A stretch of 54,354 bases of DNA from a virus: the IMG/VR virus record IMGVR_UViG_3300035180_000153, positions 1 to 54,354 of that record; one strand, written 5' to 3'. Positions 22,256-28,968 of this stretch are shown here, one piece after another. How positions within the stretch are numbered: position 1 is the first letter of the stretch; every line of letters starts with the position of its first letter. The position numbers and the translations under genes were made by a program. The notes below the pieces were generated by a model, which saw nothing but the letters and a program-made list of their open reading frames with translations, had not been told where the DNA came from and made no database searches.

Positions 22256-22567
22256 TCAGTAAATTTCCCTCACTCTTGGCACTTTTCGTAGGTTGTTAAA
22301 TCCATCCGTGATCGAGCGCTTTTTATCGCGTCGGTTTATGCCTTTTCGGATCGCCTGGTAATCATAACCTGCCACTTCGCAACACCACCGGAACGACCAC
22401 GGCTCGTCTTCATCGTGGTTTATCCATGAGGATGCGTCTTCCCATAAATTGTTTTCGGTACTTCCTTTCTTTGCATTACTGAATTTCTCGTAATCGTCGA
22501 TAGATAGAACAAGCACCTGAACGACCAGGTTCACGTAGTTTTGTAGTTCATCACCTGATGCGGCCAT
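22256..22567 (-). CDS. Unknown protein downstream of the replication genes
   Basis: The ATG at 22567 overlaps the stop of the P-like gene (TAATG). The 103-residue product is acidic at the start, has WEDASSWINHDEDEPWSFRWCCEVAGYDYQAIRKGI in the middle, and ends with a basic segment. The aromatic WSFRWCCEVAG helix and following RKG helix resemble proteins that accompany replication modules in related phages, but I recognise no function. Confidence 0.55.
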   Translation of the reverse strand: MAASGDELQNYVNLVVQVLVLSIDDYEKFSNAKKGSTENNLWEDASSWINHDEDEPWSFRWCCEVAGYDYQAIRKGINRRDKKRSITDGFNNLRKVPRVREIY

Positions 22568-23181
22568 TATGCGGACACCCCCAATGCTTCTTTTGCGAAC
22601 GCTATCGAGATTGCGGGGTACACGGCTGGCGATTCTAGAATATTCCTTGCCCACGCTTTCGGCTCTTTCCGTTTTGGATCGAGGCCCAACTCCTTCACTC
22701 TCATAGCGGCCTCTTCCTTGCTAATTGATTGTTTCCCTGGGGCGGGTAATGCCTCTCGGCTCGGAGGTATCTCTGGCAGTTCACCGTCTTCCAGTAATTC
22801 GTCAATCGCTTTCGTCCATCGGTTTTTCATCTTAGCGTACGGATCGTTTCGCACCTCGAACGATCCGACATATTGTGTCGCCCAATACGCAAGCTTGTTT
22901 TCCCACTTCCCCGTTGAGACGCTTACCGCCGCGCCAGCAAACAAGTTTTCGTAATCAATAGGCGGCTTGCATGCTTTGATAAATTCGGGAAGGCTTGGAG
23001 GCCAATCGTATCTTTTCCTGCAGGCCTTGAGTCCTACCGCAATGTCTTGCGGCGTGATGCGCTCATCCTCGAATGCCTCGGCCCAAGATTCGCGCCAGTT
23101 CTGGATACTTGTTGCGCTGGGGAAATTAGCCTTCCAGCGCTGTGGATACATGCCCTCCATGCGGTTGTAGAGGTGATCCAT
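22567..23181 (-). CDS. Replication protein P-like helicase loader
   Basis: This 204-residue protein resembles lambda-type P proteins: LYNRMEGMYPQRWKANF, WAEAFEDERITPQDIAVGLKACRKRYDWPPSLPEFIKAC, and a C-terminal helical region. Such proteins bring host DnaB helicase to the O-bound origin. I chose the ATG at 23181; a longer reading to 23250 would overlap the O-like gene by 41 bases. Length and order (O then P) fit a lambda-type replication module. Confidence 0.75.
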   Translation of the reverse strand: MDHLYNRMEGMYPQRWKANFPSATSIQNWRESWAEAFEDERITPQDIAVGLKACRKRYDWPPSLPEFIKACKPPIDYENLFAGAAVSVSTGKWENKLAYWATQYVGSFEVRNDPYAKMKNRWTKAIDELLEDGELPEIPPSREALPAPGKQSISKEEAAMRVKELGLDPKRKEPKAWARNILESPAVYPAISIAFAKEALGVSA

Positions 23182-23209
23182 GAGGCTAATTCCAAGTACT
23201 GCATGGACT

Positions 23210-23968
23210 TCAAGCCACACGCCGCGCCTCCCCGTTGATAAATCCATCATTTCCTCCGCCAGTTGATTTCCTGCCCCTGTTTACAAACTCAGTTGGGTCG
23301 AACTTTTCCTGTTTCGCAGGTGATGCCCTGGCTGTTTGTCGTCGAACCCAATTCCTCCAAGTTGCAGGCCAATCCTGCTTTTTACCCTTCGCGCCAGGAA
23401 CTGAAATCCAGTAATCGCGGAATTCGTCAGCAATGTCCCTGACGTTCAAGTCCGGGCGTTTCGTTTTGCAAAATGCAATATCGTCGTCGGATGGTTCCCA
23501 ATCTGCTGGCAAGCGCGAAGCGATTGCACAGTGTTTTTGATCTTTCTTAGTGACGGTTGTGGTTAAAGTGACGGTTGTAGTTAGTGGTGATTCATGTCCG
23601 GCAGATTCTGCCGCTGGGTTTGGAAAAATCTGCCGCTGGGTTTTGGCAGATTCTGCCGCTGGCAGATTCTGCCGCTGGCAGATTTTGCCGCTGGGAACAG
23701 CCCCAATATTCAGCTTAAAAAGGTCGGTGGTAAATGATCCATTTACTCTTTTACGAGAAACTCTTGAGATAATTCCCAAACTCTCAAGTGTTGCAAGATG
23801 GGTGCGAATTGCGCGTTCGCATAGGCATGTTTTGATAGCCACTGCCTTCTGGCTTGGGTAAGCCTCTCCGGATTCATTGGAGTAGTTAGCAAGCGCCAAC
23901 AACGTAAGTTTCGCGCCAGGGCTTGGTAGTTCTAGATTAAAAGCCCATGAAAGTGCTTCGATGCTCAT
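23210..23968 (-). CDS. Replication initiator O-like protein with origin iterons in its gene
   Basis: This 252-residue protein has an N-terminal winged-helix domain (FNLELPSPGAKLTLLALANYSNESGEAYPSQKAVA, with a recognition helix RAIRTHLATLESLGII), as in lambda O and other phage initiators. The middle (about residues 92-145) is low complexity and is encoded by direct DNA repeats. The C-terminal part (WEPSDDDIAFCKTKRPDL...FRDYWISVPGAKGKKQDWPATWRNWVRRQ) is the region commonly found at the end of O-like initiators and should contact the P-like loader. The ATG overlaps the upstream stop. Confidence 0.8.
   Translation of the reverse strand: MSIEALSWAFNLELPSPGAKLTLLALANYSNESGEAYPSQKAVAIKTCLCERAIRTHLATLESLGIISRVSRKRVNGSFTTDLFKLNIGAVPSGKICQRQNLPAAESAKTQRQIFPNPAAESAGHESPLTTTVTLTTTVTKKDQKHCAIASRLPADWEPSDDDIAFCKTKRPDLNVRDIADEFRDYWISVPGAKGKKQDWPATWRNWVRRQTARASPAKQEKFDPTEFVNRGRKSTGGGNDGFINGEARRVA
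23550..23585. repeat. Two 18-bp direct repeats beside the iterons
   Basis: GTGACGGTTGT plus seven similar bases occurs at 23550-23567 and again at 23568-23585. The block encodes the Thr-Thr-Val repeats of the O-like protein and lies about 15 bases from the first iteron. It may be part of the origin (second protein site or unwinding element). Confidence 0.65.
23601..23693. repeat. ori: Replication origin iterons inside the O-like gene
   Basis: Five copies of a 16-bp unit GCAGATTCTGCCGCTG are seen at 23601-23616, 23623-23638 (diverged), 23646-23661, 23662-23677 and 23678-23693 (one change). The last three are tandem at 16-bp spacing; the first gaps are 22-23 bp. Units 1, 3 and 4 contain an almost perfect palindrome (GGCAGA-T-TCTGCC). 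Iterons within the initiator gene are the lambda plan, so the O-like protein should bind here. Confidence 0.85.
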
Positions 23969-24387
23969 TTTTCCACCCTCAAACGTGATTTGTTATCAAC
24001 GTAAGCCTTGATTTTCTCGATTGCGCGTCGAAGTGTTAAATCGGCTTTTTTTGGTGTAACCCATTTTCCGTTGAACCGAACTGTTCTGACAATCATGTTT
24101 GCAAAATCAATGTCATTTCCATCAGGCGTATAGTGATCTGCAATAATCGCGTAAGAATAGCGACTAGGCGGGAAGTGTGTCGCGTCACAAAGCCGTTGGA
24201 TAGCGAGCATCTGCCCATGTTGGACAACCGCACCTCCAAATTTTCCCTCAACCAAAACAAACAGCTTGTCCCCGAAATCCAGAAATGCGTCTATGTCTGT
24301 TGGTGTTATATTACCCCACCGTAGTCCGCTCATATCGGCAACTTGATTCTTTAGTGCTCGATTTTTAATAACCCCACGATCAACCAT
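23965..24387 (-). CDS. PD-(D/E)XK nuclease-like protein
   Basis: This 140-residue protein starts at the ATG at 24387, overlapping the upstream gene by 8 bases. The segment GNITPTDIDAFLDFGDKLFVLVEGKFG has the spacing of a PD-(D/E)XK nuclease core: Asp in TDID, then Glu-x-Lys in VEGKFG. GQMLAIQRLCDA follows, as in related small phage proteins. Such proteins may process recombination or replication ends. The nuclease role is inferred from the motif alone. Confidence 0.65.
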   Translation of the reverse strand: MVDRGVIKNRALKNQVADMSGLRWGNITPTDIDAFLDFGDKLFVLVEGKFGGAVVQHGQMLAIQRLCDATHFPPSRYSYAIIADHYTPDGNDIDFANMIVRTVRFNGKWVTPKKADLTLRRAIEKIKAYVDNKSRLRVEK

Positions 24388-25453
24388 TGACGAGAACCTT
24401 ACCTTCAGTCTCGAAGGCTTCTTTGAATGCGGATACATTCTTGCCCATGTAAATGATTGCCTGGCCCTGCAATGGAGCACCAGGATTGCCATCCGGGTCG
24501 AGAAACCTGATACGGGCTTTTGGAAAGCAAACAGCGGATGCCGACGATAACATGCGCTGGAACCACTGCGTTTCCGTTGCGTTGTTCACCAGGATGCAAG
24601 CCTGATCTATCTCTCCCGATTCGTACTTGATCGAAACAGCCTCCGCAAAGTCGGTGATGAGTGGTTGCGCATAAGGGGGATTCATCCAAACTCGCCCGCG
24701 CCACTTCTGCTTCCTGCCATCTTCTTCTGCCGTATAAATCAATTCGGCTTTTACTGTTCGGTTTGCGATATCTGATGTTGCTGGATCGGTGTCAATTCCG
24801 CCCATGACTGCGCGCGCCATATCAATATGGCGTTGTGGCGTGTACCATTCGTTGTTGCCTGAATTGTTGGCGACATGAGCGCGTACAACCTCCTTTGCGA
24901 CTGCCCTCATTTCTTCTACTGGAGCAGATTCTACTATCTCCCTTTCGTCATCAGGAAGGCAGACTACCTGGGCGGAAAGATGCGCAGATATGTCGCCGGA
25001 CTTCATTGCCGCGAATATCTCTGGCGATTCTTCTTTAACTTTTTCCGCTGTTGCGACCGACCTTGTCGATACGTTTAGCAGGGCGGCGGCTTCGGTTTTC
25101 GAAACGAGGGTCTGCAAATTTGCAGACCCTCCATGTTGATTATCGCCAAGTCGCATATTCGCCAACTCAGCGGCAATGGCACTCCGTTGTGTTGCGTCCA
25201 GGTGGCGACGCTTAAGGTTCATCGACACAACAAAACCGCGAGGGTCTGATCCCGTATACTCACGGAATACAGGCGTTACGCTAGTTTCCTGGCAGGCGAA
25301 GTACCGATGCCTGCCATCCAGCACTTTGCCTTCGTATAACCATATCGGCTCAAGCAAACCGTTGGTTTTTATGTCTGTCTTGAGCGCCGCGAATTCTTCA
25401 CCAGGCATTCGCGGGAATATGTCGGCCAATTCGTGTATTTGATAGTGTGTCAC
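24380..25453 (-). CDS. ParB-like domain fused to Dam-type DNA adenine methyltransferase
   Basis: This 357-residue fusion has an N-terminal ParB/Srx-like domain (residues about 1-95, with LYEGKVLDGRHRYFAC, where the GRHR loop is the nucleotide-binding site in the superfamily). A HTH-like segment (SKTEAAALLNVSTRSVATAEKV) follows. The C-terminal phage-type Dam domain (about 195-350) has NNEWYTP, GGIDTDPATSD and RVWMNPPYAQ (catalytic NPPY). The ParB part may guide methylation to sites or bind nucleotides. It starts with GTG, overlapping the Cro-like stop. Confidence 0.85.
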   Translation of the reverse strand: MTHYQIHELADIFPRMPGEEFAALKTDIKTNGLLEPIWLYEGKVLDGRHRYFACQETSVTPVFREYTGSDPRGFVVSMNLKRRHLDATQRSAIAAELANMRLGDNQHGGSANLQTLVSKTEAAALLNVSTRSVATAEKVKEESPEIFAAMKSGDISAHLSAQVVCLPDDEREIVESAPVEEMRAVAKEVVRAHVANNSGNNEWYTPQRHIDMARAVMGGIDTDPATSDIANRTVKAELIYTAEEDGRKQKWRGRVWMNPPYAQPLITDFAEAVSIKYESGEIDQACILVNNATETQWFQRMLSSASAVCFPKARIRFLDPDGNPGAPLQGQAIIYMGKNVSAFKEAFETEGKVLVNG

Positions 25454-25644
25454 TTGGATTTCCTGGCCTTCGCTAGGAAGATTTTTGGGAAATCCAGCTT
25501 AATACGGGCCGGGATGCCGCGCCTTTTCCAGTTATTAACCCGCTGTGTCCCGATTTCCTTTGGAAAACCAAGCATGCGAGATACCTTTGTTGAACCGCCA
25601 AGGCGATCAATCGTTTCTGCGTCTTTTTTAATTTGTTCATTCAT
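25450..25644 (-). CDS. Cro/YdaS-like repressor, probably leaderless
   Basis: This 64-residue helix-turn-helix protein has DAETIDRLGGSTKVSRMLGF followed by TQRVNNWKRRGIPARI, the pattern of small Cro and YdaS-type phage regulators. It is the first gene of the early minus operon. The -10 box of its promoter ends only 7 bases before the ATG and no Shine-Dalgarno is present, so the mRNA should begin at or next to the start codon, as for lambda cI from PRM. It probably binds the operator-like sites in the adjacent promoters. Confidence 0.8.
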   Translation of the reverse strand: MNEQIKKDAETIDRLGGSTKVSRMLGFPKEIGTQRVNNWKRRGIPARIKLDFPKIFLAKARKSK

Positions 25645-25651
25645 GCGTATA

Positions 25652-25680
25652 ATAATAAACGCCGTGTTTGTGAAAGTCAA
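25652..25680 (-). promoter_or_regulatory. Early minus-strand promoter
   Basis: TTGACT (25680-25675) and TATTAT (25657-25652), read on the minus strand, are separated by 17 bases. The predicted start is at 25644-25646, directly at the Cro-like ATG. An operator-like sequence lies in the spacer. Confidence 0.7.
25658..25668. promoter_or_regulatory. Operator-like site in the minus promoter spacer
   Basis: AACGCCGTGTT, a partial palindrome (AAC...GTT arms), lies between the -35 and -10 boxes. The same pattern, AACATCGTGTT, lies in the equivalent position of the divergent promoter (25718-25728), with 9 of 11 bases identical. Paired sites in both promoters suggest one regulator, likely the Cro-like protein. 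Confidence 0.55.
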
Positions 25681-25703
25681 TATTGTTTTTCCAGTGCGGG
25701 GTA

Positions 25704-25732
25704 TTGACTTGAATATGAACATCGTGTTTAAT
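25704..25732 (+). promoter_or_regulatory. Plus-strand promoter for the RNA/pentapeptide operon
   Basis: TTGACT (25704-25709) and TTTAAT (25727-25732) are 17 bases apart, with a start near 25739. The spacer holds the operator-like AACATCGTGTT at 25718-25728. The transcript would contain the structured RNA and then the pentapeptide-repeat gene. Confidence 0.65.
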
Positions 25733-25804
25733 GTATCCCATGCCGCAAACAAAATAGCGGCCACAGAACAAGCGCACTACCGGAAATTTCCAGTCTTTTA
25801 GGAA

Positions 25805-25924
25805 ACAGCCCACGGGTAGCCAGTCCGACAGGCGACAAAGCGCGAAGATTGCAAGGGTAACGGCTCTCCTTATGAGTCGTGACGATGCCGGAGAGACGGG
25901 GAACACCGTAGCAAATTGGGCTGT
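25805..25924 (+). ncRNA. Structured RNA resembling C4-type phage antisense RNA
   Basis: ACAGCCCA (25805-25812) and TGGGCTGT (25917-25924) form a perfect 8-bp closing stem around a 104-base multibranched core. Inside, GTAACGGCTC/GAGTCGTGAC (25857-25866 with 25874-25883) forms a 10-bp stem with one mismatch and one wobble, topped by the loop TCCTTAT. The loop and its flanks (25865-25874, TCTCCTTATG) are perfectly complementary over 10 nt to the ribosome-binding site of the downstream gene (26025-26034). A GGAGAGACGGG element at 25890-25900 recurs in the target leader. In P1 and P7, C4 RNA is cut from the same transcript whose translation it blocks; layout and partly remembered sequence elements agree. 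Class membership needs a covariance model. Confidence 0.6.
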
Positions 25925-25940
25925 GTGAATCCCGCCCAGC

Positions 25941-26034
25941 ACCCCGCGAGACGGGAAGATGCGGGTAAAAAAGCACCGCAACGATGGCGAAATATTCGTG
26001 ACAGCCCGGAGAGACGGGCGCCGACATAAGGAGA
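25941..26034 (+). promoter_or_regulatory. Leader with GAGA hairpins and antisense-target ribosome-binding site
   Basis: Two hairpins precede the pentapeptide gene: CCCG-CGAGA-CGGG (25943-25955) and GCCCG-GAGAGA-CGGGC (26004-26019). The latter carries the same GGAGAGACGGG found in the upstream RNA. The Shine-Dalgarno lies in CATAAGGAGA (26025-26034), the exact complement of the upstream loop. ACAGCCC at 26001-26007 repeats the 5' arm of the upstream closing stem, so it could compete for pairing with GGGCTGT. Confidence 0.6.
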
Positions 26035-26039
26035 ATAAA

Positions 26040-26822
26040 ATGAGGATAGAAATTAGAGACAGTTTCTATGGAAAAATTCTGTTCGCGCACGATCAAGAAG
26101 AAAACAGCATAAAAGCAACGCTTGAGGCTGGTGTTAAGGTAAGTGCATACCTGGGCGGTGCCGACCTGAGCGGTGCCGACATTAGCAGTGCAGAACTGGT
26201 CGGTGCCGATATGGGCGGCGCAGACATGGGCGGTTCCGACTTAGGCGGTTCCAACATGAGATGCTCCAACCTGAGAAGTGCTAACCTTGGTGGTGCTAAC
26301 CTTTGTGGTGCCAACCTGTACGGTGCCGACCTGAGCACTGCCTACCTGGGAGGTTCAAACATGAGCGGTGCCTACCTAAGCGCTGCAGACCTTGGCGGTG
26401 CCCACTTGAGCGGTGCAGACCTGTACGGGGCCGACCTGAGCGGTGCCGACCTAGGCGGAGCCAACTTGAGCGGGGCCTACCTGAGAGGCTCCAACCTTGG
26501 CGGCGCTAAACTGAGAGGTGCAGACCTGAGAGGCGCTGACCTGGACGGTGCCACCCTGGACGGCGCAACATACGGAGAAGGCGTTATTATTGGTAATAAC
26601 CCGCAGTTCATTTTGGGACTAACATGGCCTGTTTATATATTTAAGGATCACATAAAAATAGGATGCAAAATCCACACCAAGCAGGAATGGCTTAATTTCA
26701 GTGATGCTGATATTGCAAAGATGGAATCACGAGCACCGGAGTTCTGGGCGAAGTGGAAGAAACACATTCTATGGATGGCTTTCGAAGGAGCAGAACAAAC
26801 CCAAGGCCGGATAAGTGGGTAA
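26040..26822 (+). CDS. Pentapeptide-repeat protein
   Basis: This 260-residue protein has an N-terminal region of about 35 residues and then roughly 30 pentapeptide units of the A(D/N)LxG type (about residues 38-180), which fold into a right-handed four-sided helix. The C-terminal part (from [21 protein letters not shown]) is a non-repeat domain that I have seen on other phage pentapeptide proteins. Such proteins can mimic DNA (Qnr-type gyrase protection) or serve as scaffolds; the function here is unknown. Its translation start is the predicted target of the upstream antisense-like RNA, so it is probably tightly controlled. Confidence 0.88.
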   Translation: MRIEIRDSFYGKILFAHDQEENSIKATLEAGVKVSAYLGGADLSGADISSAELVGADMGGADMGGSDLGGSNMRCSNLRSANLGGANLCGANLYGADLSTAYLGGSNMSGAYLSAADLGGAHLSGADLYGADLSGADLGGANLSGAYLRGSNLGGAKLRGADLRGADLDGATLDGATYGEGVIIGNNPQFILGLTWPVYIFKDHIKIGCKIHTKQEWLNFSDADIAKMESRAPEFWAKWKKHILWMAFEGAEQTQGRISG

Positions 26823-26890
26823 AAACCCGGCAGCAGGTGGATTGGTTATCCTACTCCGACAAGGCCATCTGCAACTACAAGGAGAAGAAT

Positions 26891-27136
26891 GTGAAACCAT
26901 CAAACAAATTGCGTTCCTGCCCGAACTGCGGGAAAACGATAAAGCGGAGATCCCACGAGAGTTGGCCTAGTTATGCCAAAAAAACCGCGTGCTCGATAAA
27001 GTGCGCGGCGCTTATCAGGAATGCAAAGGAGCGCGAACGCAACGAAAATGAGCGCGAACGCAACGCCAAGGAAAGCGACGCAGAGAACGCAGGGCGCGCA
27101 TTGGAAATGGCGCTTAGAAATTGGAGGTTAGCATGA
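26891..27136 (+). CDS. Small zinc-finger protein with charged tail
   Basis: I chose the GTG at 26891 because AAGGAG lies at ideal spacing; a longer ORF from 26753 would overlap the pentapeptide gene. The 81-residue product has CPNCGKTIKRR and CSIKC, a four-Cys zinc-binding pattern, then a highly charged repeat (KERERNENERERNAKE). It is likely a nucleic-acid-binding accessory protein. Its end overlaps the next start by 4 bases. Confidence 0.55.
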   Translation: MKPSNKLRSCPNCGKTIKRRSHESWPSYAKKTACSIKCAALIRNAKERERNENERERNAKESDAENAGRALEMALRNWRLA

Positions 27137-27369
27137 AATTAAATTTAGAAGATTGGCTGCTTGGCGGCGTTGTTGTGGCGCTGATCTGCTTGGCGCTGTG
27201 GATTGTCGCCATAGTAGATAAATATGCGGCAGCAAATGACGCTGCTGCTCGCGCAGTGCATCGCGCAGATGTTGCCGAGCAGGCGCTTGTGGCTTGTCTG
27301 AACAAACACCCAATCGTGGGAGACGACAGAACGGTAACGTTTTGCGAACCGATAACCAGCAGTCTGTGA
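27133..27369 (+). CDS. Small membrane protein with one TM helix
   Basis: This 78-residue protein has a single strong membrane helix (about residues 8-29), then an alanine-rich helix and a soluble tail ending in EPITSSL. GGAGG lies upstream of the ATG at 27133, which overlaps the previous stop (ATGA). Single-pass phage proteins expressed early can act in superinfection exclusion or host takeover. No family is recognised. Confidence 0.6.
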   Translation: MKLNLEDWLLGGVVVALICLALWIVAIVDKYAAANDAAARAVHRADVAEQALVACLNKHPIVGDDRTVTFCEPITSSL

Positions 27370-27377
27370 GGCGAAAC

Positions 27378-27560
27378 ATGGACGCTCAAGAAGATTATGA
27401 GCGCGACGACAGCGCGTTAGCATGGTGGGAACAAGTTGGAAAACAAGGAGAATGGGATGAACAAATCGGAAATAAAAGAACAAACAAAACCGGAAGGTCT
27501 GGCGCTACTTCGAGCACCGTTCCCGCCGAATCAGATCAGTCGTCTGCCGAAGCCAACTAA
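27378..27560 (+). CDS. Small unknown protein overlapping the Rad52-like gene
   Basis: The ATG at 27378 follows GAGGCG. The 60-residue product starts MDAQEDYERDDSALAWWEQVG, which looks like a real protein start. From 27457 on, it shares DNA with the next gene in another frame, where its sequence becomes low complexity. The coding potential of the second half is therefore doubtful. Confidence 0.45.
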   Translation: MDAQEDYERDDSALAWWEQVGKQGEWDEQIGNKRTNKTGRSGATSSTVPAESDQSSAEAN

Positions 27561-28176
27561 GGCACAGACTGATGAAGTAAGGGCTAATTTCAAGTCGGGA
27601 ATTAGATGTGAAATTTGCGGTGGGTGGCACCATCCGAAAGTTGTGCACCTTGACTACGTAGGACACGCGGCGCTGACAGACCGTCTGCTAGACGCAGACC
27701 CATTCTGGACGTGGGAGCCATTGGCGGTTGGAAATGATGGGTTGCCTGTAATTGATAAAGATGGCGGCCTGTGGATACGACTCACAGTCTGCGGTGTGAC
27801 GCGTCTTGGATACGGAGACGCACAAGGGAAGACAGGTGGGGACGCGATGAAGGAGCGTATTGGTGATGCGCTTAGGAACGCCGCGATGCGGTTTGGGGCA
27901 GCACTGGATTTGTGGCACAAGGGCGATTTACACGTAGCCGCGGATGATGATGACGTGGATGTAGGCGCAAATGCCCATACCAAACGGACTAATCCTGAAT
28001 ACGAGCGAGCCGCGCTTGTAAAAAAACTCAACGCAGCAGCTCGGCGTGGTTCTGTCTCGCTACGGGACGCATGGGAAGCACTGACTCCAGAGCAACGTCG
28101 AGAAATGGCAGACATGAAGGATGATCTGAAATCCGCCGCTGCCATGCAAGACGAAGCGATCGCAACGCAAGCATAG
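27457..28176 (+). CDS. Rad52-like single-strand annealing protein
   Basis: This 239-residue protein begins after AAGGAG. It contains CEICGGWHHPKVVHLDYVGHAALTDRLLDADPFWTWEPLA, a strand pair with GGLWIRLTVCGVTRLGYGDAQG, and GGDAMKERIGDALRNAAMRFGAALDLWHKGDLH. This order of strands and helix is that of phage Rad52-type (Sak-like) recombinases, which anneal complementary single strands during replication-coupled recombination. The tail after about residue 165 is flexible, then helical. It is placed with the Gp157-like gene, a frequent partner of phage recombinases. Confidence 0.75.
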   Translation: MNKSEIKEQTKPEGLALLRAPFPPNQISRLPKPTKAQTDEVRANFKSGIRCEICGGWHHPKVVHLDYVGHAALTDRLLDADPFWTWEPLAVGNDGLPVIDKDGGLWIRLTVCGVTRLGYGDAQGKTGGDAMKERIGDALRNAAMRFGAALDLWHKGDLHVAADDDDVDVGANAHTKRTNPEYERAALVKKLNAAARRGSVSLRDAWEALTPEQRREMADMKDDLKSAAAMQDEAIATQA

Positions 28177-28191
28177 GAAGGGGATTTAATC

Positions 28192-28698
28192 ATGAGCATC
28201 ACTCTGTACGACATAGCAGATAAATACACGCAGGCATTCTACGCGCTTGCCGATTCCGATCTCGACAACGAAACAATTAACGATACGCTTGAAGGGCTAG
28301 AAGGAGAGTTGGTAGAGAAGGGGAAAGCTGTCACCGCTTTCTGCCTCAATCTGGACGCCGAAATAGAAGCGGCAAAATCGGCAGAAAAGCGTATTTCCGC
28401 CCGCCGCAAAGCAATGGAGAACAAGCTCGACAGGCTTAAGGAATACCTGAAACAGAACATGGCGCGATGTGGTATTAGTGAGATTAAAGCAAACGATGGA
28501 TCGTTTATTGCGAGGCTGTATATCGGGCGCGATGAGTCTGTTGTGATTGACGACGAATCGGCGATCCCGATGGATTACAAGCGAGAAATTCCGGCCAGTT
28601 ACGAACCGGAAAAAATGCTCATCAAGAAGGCAATAAAGGAAGGTTTTGCGGTGCCTGGTGTGCATATCGAGAAGAAAGACAGGCTGGAAATAAAATGA
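28192..28698 (+). CDS. Siphovirus Gp157-like protein
   Basis: This 168-residue protein has the Gp157 layout: an N-terminal helix (LYDIADKYTQAFYALAD), a long coiled-coil (CLNLDAEIEAAKSAEKRISARRKAMENKLDRLKEYL), and a C-terminal beta domain with GSFIARLYIGRDESVVIDDE and IPMDY. Family members often sit next to phage annealing proteins; the molecular role is unclear. Its stop overlaps the next start by 4 bases. Confidence 0.85.
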   Translation: MSITLYDIADKYTQAFYALADSDLDNETINDTLEGLEGELVEKGKAVTAFCLNLDAEIEAAKSAEKRISARRKAMENKLDRLKEYLKQNMARCGISEIKANDGSFIARLYIGRDESVVIDDESAIPMDYKREIPASYEPEKMLIKKAIKEGFAVPGVHIEKKDRLEIK

Positions 28699-28934
28699 GC
28701 CACTACACAGGTGCGCAACCAGACGAGGTTTTCGTTGGTAACACGCATACGAAAAATGGAGTTCCGGAATATTTGAGCGGCTTAAAAACGATGCGGATCG
28801 GAGATCAGGCGCTTGACATCGAAGGCAAGAAGATAGATCAGGAGTACATGCGCCCTTTGTTCGTAGGACGCGCAGAGGTGGACGAATACAACAGGATCAT
28901 GACGCGAAGGACGTTTCCAGGACAGTTATGGTAA
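28695..28934 (+). CDS. Small unknown protein
   Basis: This 79-residue protein starts in an ATGA overlap with the Gp157-like gene, so it is translationally coupled. It has EVFVGNTHTKNGVPEYLSGLKTMRIGDQAL in the first half and an MTRRTFPGQLW end. The beta-rich pattern has no recognised family. Coupling suggests a link to the recombination module. Confidence 0.6.
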   Translation: MSHYTGAQPDEVFVGNTHTKNGVPEYLSGLKTMRIGDQALDIEGKKIDQEYMRPLFVGRAEVDEYNRIMTRRTFPGQLW

Positions 28935-28968
28935 CGCACGACAAAGGTTTTTTAACTTGGAGACGATG

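Noticed and set aside
23601-23693. Possible CRISPR-like array
   Set aside because: The repeats are 16 bp with no spacers in the last three units and lie inside a replication initiator gene, so they are origin iterons.
26753-26890. Longer reading of the zinc-finger gene starting inside the pentapeptide gene
   Set aside because: The GTG at 26891 has an ideal ribosome-binding site, while the upstream part overlaps the pentapeptide gene in another frame and lacks one.
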